Shown one piece after another: positions 3,609-6,604 of a DNA stretch of 6,604 bases. The number at the start of each line of letters is the position of its first letter. The stretch's first letter is position 1. The position numbers and the translations under genes are program-made. The stretch comes from JBFMHD01 sp040752395 [NCBI: Candidatus Hydrogenedentota bacterium] (GTDB lineage Bacteria > JBFMHD01): NCBI GenBank assembly GCA_040752395.1, contig JBFMHD010000154.1, positions 1 to 6,604 on the forward strand, written 5' to 3'. The notes beneath the pieces were generated by a model. It saw only the letters and a program-made list of their open reading frames with translations, made no database searches and had not been told where the DNA came from.

Positions 3609-5630
3609 ATGGAACCAAAATCACGGTTCATACACAGAGAAATAAGCTGGCTTAGTTTTAATGAACGTGTCCTTGAAGAAGCCGAGGATCTGAATAATCC
3701 GTTATTTGAAAGACTAAACTTTCTTGCTATCTTTATAAATAATCTTGATGAATTTATTATGGTTCGTGTTGCGGGTATTAAACGCCTTATCGATGCTAAT
3801 TTTACAGAAAGGGATGAATACGGTTATCTACCATCTGAAATATTTAATGAAATCACTAAAAAGATCGAGATTTTAATCAAAAGATTATATAATATTTACA
3901 ATAATCTCCTTAATAACGAGTTAAAACAGAACAAAATATCTTTTAAAAAATATCAAGAACTAAACCCACAAGAAAAAAAAGCCGTAAACCAATATTTTGA
4001 ATCAACGTTATTCCCTGTAATCACACCTATGGCTGTTGACCGAGGCCATCCTTTCCCAATACTACCTTCGAAAACAATCTCGTTTGCTCTCGTGATAGAG
4101 CGATATAATAAACCATATCTCTCGATACTACCTATCCCTTCTGTGGTACCACGTGTTTTTAAATTGCCATCACAAGATAATGAATCCAATTTTATATTAA
4201 TAGATGAGATTATACGTGCAAATTTAGATGCTTTTTTCAGGGGTTATAAGATAGTTGAAAACTCTATTTTTCGTATTTTAAGAGACAGTGAGCTGGAGAT
4301 TAAAGAAGAATATACTGAAGACCTTCTTAAATCAATTGAGAATGAACTAAAAAAACGGCCTTATGCTAAAGCCATCTATCTCGAACTTGAAAAACAGGTT
4401 TCAACTGATCTTTTGGCAAAATTATGTGACGAGCTTGAAATACCAGCAAGCGAAGTGAAAGTTATTGATAATATCCTTGATCTCTCATTCTTTTTTGATT
4501 TTATTTCAAAGTATTCAATCCCTGAATTCCGTTATAGAAGTTTCACCAGTAAAGAGATAAAATACTCAAATATTTTTGATAGAATAAAACAGGAAAATTT
4601 TACTTTACATCTGCCATTTCAATCGTTCCAGCCAGTGGCTGATTTTATAAAGACCGCTTCGCAGGACCCAAATGTCCTTGCTATAAAGATGACTCTATAC
4701 AGAACAAACGCTGATTCATCTATTATCAAGGCATTAGAAGAAGCAGCCAGAAATAATAAACAGGTAACGGTATTAGTTGAATTGCGGGCAAGGTTTGAGG
4801 AGGAAAAAAATATACTCTGGGCACATGAGCTTGAGAACGCAGGCTGCCATGTAATTTACGGTGTTGAAAAACTCAAGATACATTCAAAAATAGCGCTTAT
4901 CGTAAGAAAGGAAGAAGAGGGTATTAAAAGATACATCCATCTTTCTACAGGCAATTACAACGAAAAAACAGCAAAGATTTATACAGATATCGGGTTCTTT
5001 ACAGCAAACGAAGACTTTGCAAGAGATATATCTGATGTTTTTAATGTAATATCAGGTTATTCTACACCACCACGATGGAAAAAGGTTACCTCAGCCCCTA
5101 ATGACCTGCGTCAATACTTCTTCAATCTCATTGATAATGAAATCGATAATCAGAAAAAATACGGTAATGGCTTAATATTTGCCAAAATAAATTCGCTTGC
5201 GGACAATCAGATGATAGAAAAACTTTATGAAGCATCAGCAAATGGTGTTAAAATAAAATTAATCGTTCGCGGTATCTGTTGCCTTATACCCGGTGTCACG
5301 GGTTTAAGCGAGAACATTGAGGTTAAAAGTATTGTTGGCAGATTCCTTGAACACAGTAGAATATATCTGTTTAACAACAACAACGATCCCCGGTTATTTT
5401 TGTCGTCTGCTGACTGGATGACCCGAAATTTCGACCGAAGGATAGAATTAGTTTTCCCTGTTGAAGACGAGAATTTAAAAGAGGAGCTGATATTTATATT
5501 AAATAAATACTGGGAAGATAACTTAAAATCAAGATTTTTAAAAGCTGACAAAACATATATCCCTGATAATATCTCTGATAAACAATCAAACGTTCAGGAA
5601 AGCCTGATTGAGTATTACTCCTGGAGATAA
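3609..5630 (+). CDS. ppk1: Polyphosphate kinase 1 (PPK1)
   Basis: 673 residues, near the usual 680-720, with all four PPK1 regions. The N-terminal domain opens with the family's REISWLSFNERVLEEA (10-25) and NNLDEFIMVRVAG (44-56). The head domain has ITPMAVDRGHPFP (138-150). Two PLD-like catalytic domains follow. The first has KMTLYRT (360-366), ELRARFEE (391-398), KIHSK with the His expected to be phosphorylated (H425), and STGNYNEKTA (446-455). The second has GRFLEHSRIY with the second active-site His (H582) and SSADWMTRNFDRR (599-611). The enzyme reversibly transfers the gamma phosphate of ATP onto a growing polyP chain, usually membrane- or granule-associated. No key residue seems lost, so it should be active. 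AGAGGAG lies 7 bases before ATG. The next gene starts 3 bases after the stop, so the two are almost certainly cotranscribed. Confidence 0.97.
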   Translation: MEPKSRFIHREISWLSFNERVLEEAEDLNNPLFERLNFLAIFINNLDEFIMVRVAGIKRLIDANFTERDEYGYLPSEIFNEITKKIEILIKRLYNIYNNLLNNELKQNKISFKKYQELNPQEKKAVNQYFESTLFPVITPMAVDRGHPFPILPSKTISFALVIERYNKPYLSILPIPSVVPRVFKLPSQDNESNFILIDEIIRANLDAFFRGYKIVENSIFRILRDSELEIKEEYTEDLLKSIENELKKRPYAKAIYLELEKQVSTDLLAKLCDELEIPASEVKVIDNILDLSFFFDFISKYSIPEFRYRSFTSKEIKYSNIFDRIKQENFTLHLPFQSFQPVADFIKTASQDPNVLAIKMTLYRTNADSSIIKALEEAARNNKQVTVLVELRARFEEEKNILWAHELENAGCHVIYGVEKLKIHSKIALIVRKEEEGIKRYIHLSTGNYNEKTAKIYTDIGFFTANEDFARDISDVFNVISGYSTPPRWKKVTSAPNDLRQYFFNLIDNEIDNQKKYGNGLIFAKINSLADNQMIEKLYEASANGVKIKLIVRGICCLIPGVTGLSENIEVKSIVGRFLEHSRIYLFNNNNDPRLFLSSADWMTRNFDRRIELVFPVEDENLKEELIFILNKYWEDNLKSRFLKADKTYIPDNISDKQSNVQESLIEYYSWR

Positions 5631-5633
5631 CTT

Positions 5634-6604
5634 ATGAATCATATTGAACAATATAGCGTATATGGTGCTAAACTAATACTAAAACTGCTTGGTGAAATGA
5701 GACAGGAAATAAACGGGGTTCGTAAATCAAAAGATATTGAATATGTGCACCGGATGCGTATCGCATCACGCAGGTTGCGTAATAGTTTCAGAATATTCGC
5801 TGAATGTTTTTCTGAGATAAAACTCAAAAAGTGGCAGAAAAGTATTCGTGGTATCACGCGTGCACTCAGTGATGGCCGCGATACTGACGTCAAAATAGCG
5901 TTTCTTAATCATATCTTAAACAATATTCGTTCAAAAGAGATTAAACCAGGTATAAAACGACTGTGTTTGCGACTGCAGCAGAGACGAGGTAGATTACAGA
6001 AAAAAATTATAAAAATTTTTGATAGATTAAAAAAGGCTAAAACATTAGATGATATCCAGAACACTGCTCAATCATTAATAAACAACGCCACCCTTGAGCC
6101 ATCTATTAATTCTATCTCTATTTTTCAATATGCTTATTTGAAAATTTTCTATCAATTACGCAATGTATTAGAATTTGAGCCTTATATCTATAAACCCAAA
6201 TATGTGGCTGAACTACACAGGATGAGAATAGCAAACAAACATCTACGATATACGATTGAAGCATTCGAACCTTTATTCGAGGGTAAATTAAAAGAATATC
6301 TTGATAAAATAATATATGTTCATAAAATTCTTGGCGAGATACACGATTGCGATGTCTGGATAGATTATCTCCCTGAATTTTTAGCAAATGAGCGTAAACA
6401 GATTAAAGAGTTCTTGGGTAGCAGCAGGGCTTACAAAAGAATAGAACCCGGTATCTTACATCTCTTAAAAGACCGTAAAAAAGAACGTAAGCGGTTATAT
6501 AACGAATTTGTTTTGTTCTGGCAGCAGCTGAAAAACGAAAATACGATTAATAACCTCATCAACCTTTTATACTTGTATATCGAACCGAAAACCAGCGAAC
6601 CTAA
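5634..6604 (+). CDS. CHAD-domain protein (polyphosphate-binding), C-terminus cut by window edge
   Basis: Open from ATG 5634 to the window end (323 complete codons, no stop). The start follows the PPK1 stop by 3 bases, and its GGAG (5623-5626) lies in the end of the PPK1 gene, a sign of translational coupling. The protein is rich in Lys, Arg and helices. It carries the two conserved-histidine repeats of CHAD: HRMRIASRRLR at 39-49 and HRMRIANKHLRY at 195-206. Each is followed by the characteristic Asp-rich turn: GRDTDV (81-86) and LGEIHDCDV (233-241). CHAD domains form a positively charged helical bundle that binds polyP and can localise to polyP granules. Position directly after PPK1 fits that role. 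No CYTH domain precedes it. The basic stretch DRKKERKR near residue 282 and the downstream part lie at or beyond the domain end. Confidence 0.92.
   Translation, partial: MNHIEQYSVYGAKLILKLLGEMRQEINGVRKSKDIEYVHRMRIASRRLRNSFRIFAECFSEIKLKKWQKSIRGITRALSDGRDTDVKIAFLNHILNNIRSKEIKPGIKRLCLRLQQRRGRLQKKIIKIFDRLKKAKTLDDIQNTAQSLINNATLEPSINSISIFQYAYLKIFYQLRNVLEFEPYIYKPKYVAELHRMRIANKHLRYTIEAFEPLFEGKLKEYLDKIIYVHKILGEIHDCDVWIDYLPEFLANERKQIKEFLGSSRAYKRIEPGILHLLKDRKKERKRLYNEFVLFWQQLKNENTINNLINLLYLYIEPKTSEP

Overview
The window is an AT-rich bacterial chromosome segment with compact genes, ATG starts and GGAG-type ribosome binding sites. Nothing fixes the taxon. The abundance of short degenerate tandem repeats between genes suggests an uncultivated, metagenome-type lineage, but that is only an impression.

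Layout. (1) The left edge carries, on the minus strand, the N-terminus of a membrane glycosyltransferase of the GT39/PMT type. (2) Positions 250-629 hold no large gene. They contain a back-to-back promoter pair, several heptamer or octamer tandem arrays, a mini-ORF and a repeated 28-nt leader. (3) Positions 630-1346 encode an RlmB/TrmH-type (SpoU family) rRNA 2'-O-methyltransferase. (4) Immediately after it lies a fragment of a PiT-type phosphate transporter lacking both ends, then an AT-rich promoter-like stretch and a GC-rich hairpin. (5) Positions 1830-3392 encode a Ppx/GppA-family protein with a degenerate N-terminal phosphatase active site and an intact C-terminal HD domain. (6) Positions 3393-3608 are a second copy of the intergenic repeat cassette seen at 418-629. 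(7) Positions 3609-5630 encode a full-length polyphosphate kinase 1, followed three bases later by a CHAD-domain protein that runs off the right edge.

How the genes fit together. The right two thirds is a polyphosphate locus: PPK1 makes polyP, a Ppx/GppA relative would be expected to degrade or sense it, and CHAD proteins bind polyP. The adjacent PiT relic suggests that phosphate uptake was once part of the locus. PPK1 and CHAD look translationally coupled. The Ppx gene is separated from them by the repeat cassette but has the same orientation, with no intrinsic terminator visible between them.

The least explained signal is the intergenic cassette. Two copies, about 3 kb apart, each contain leader + RBS + mini-ORF followed by leader + RBS + a real gene (the methyltransferase in one case, PPK1 in the other). 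The four leaders have identical length and a shared consensus. The two mini-ORFs keep the same start and the same final residues although each carries a different insertion, and both insertions are multiples of three.
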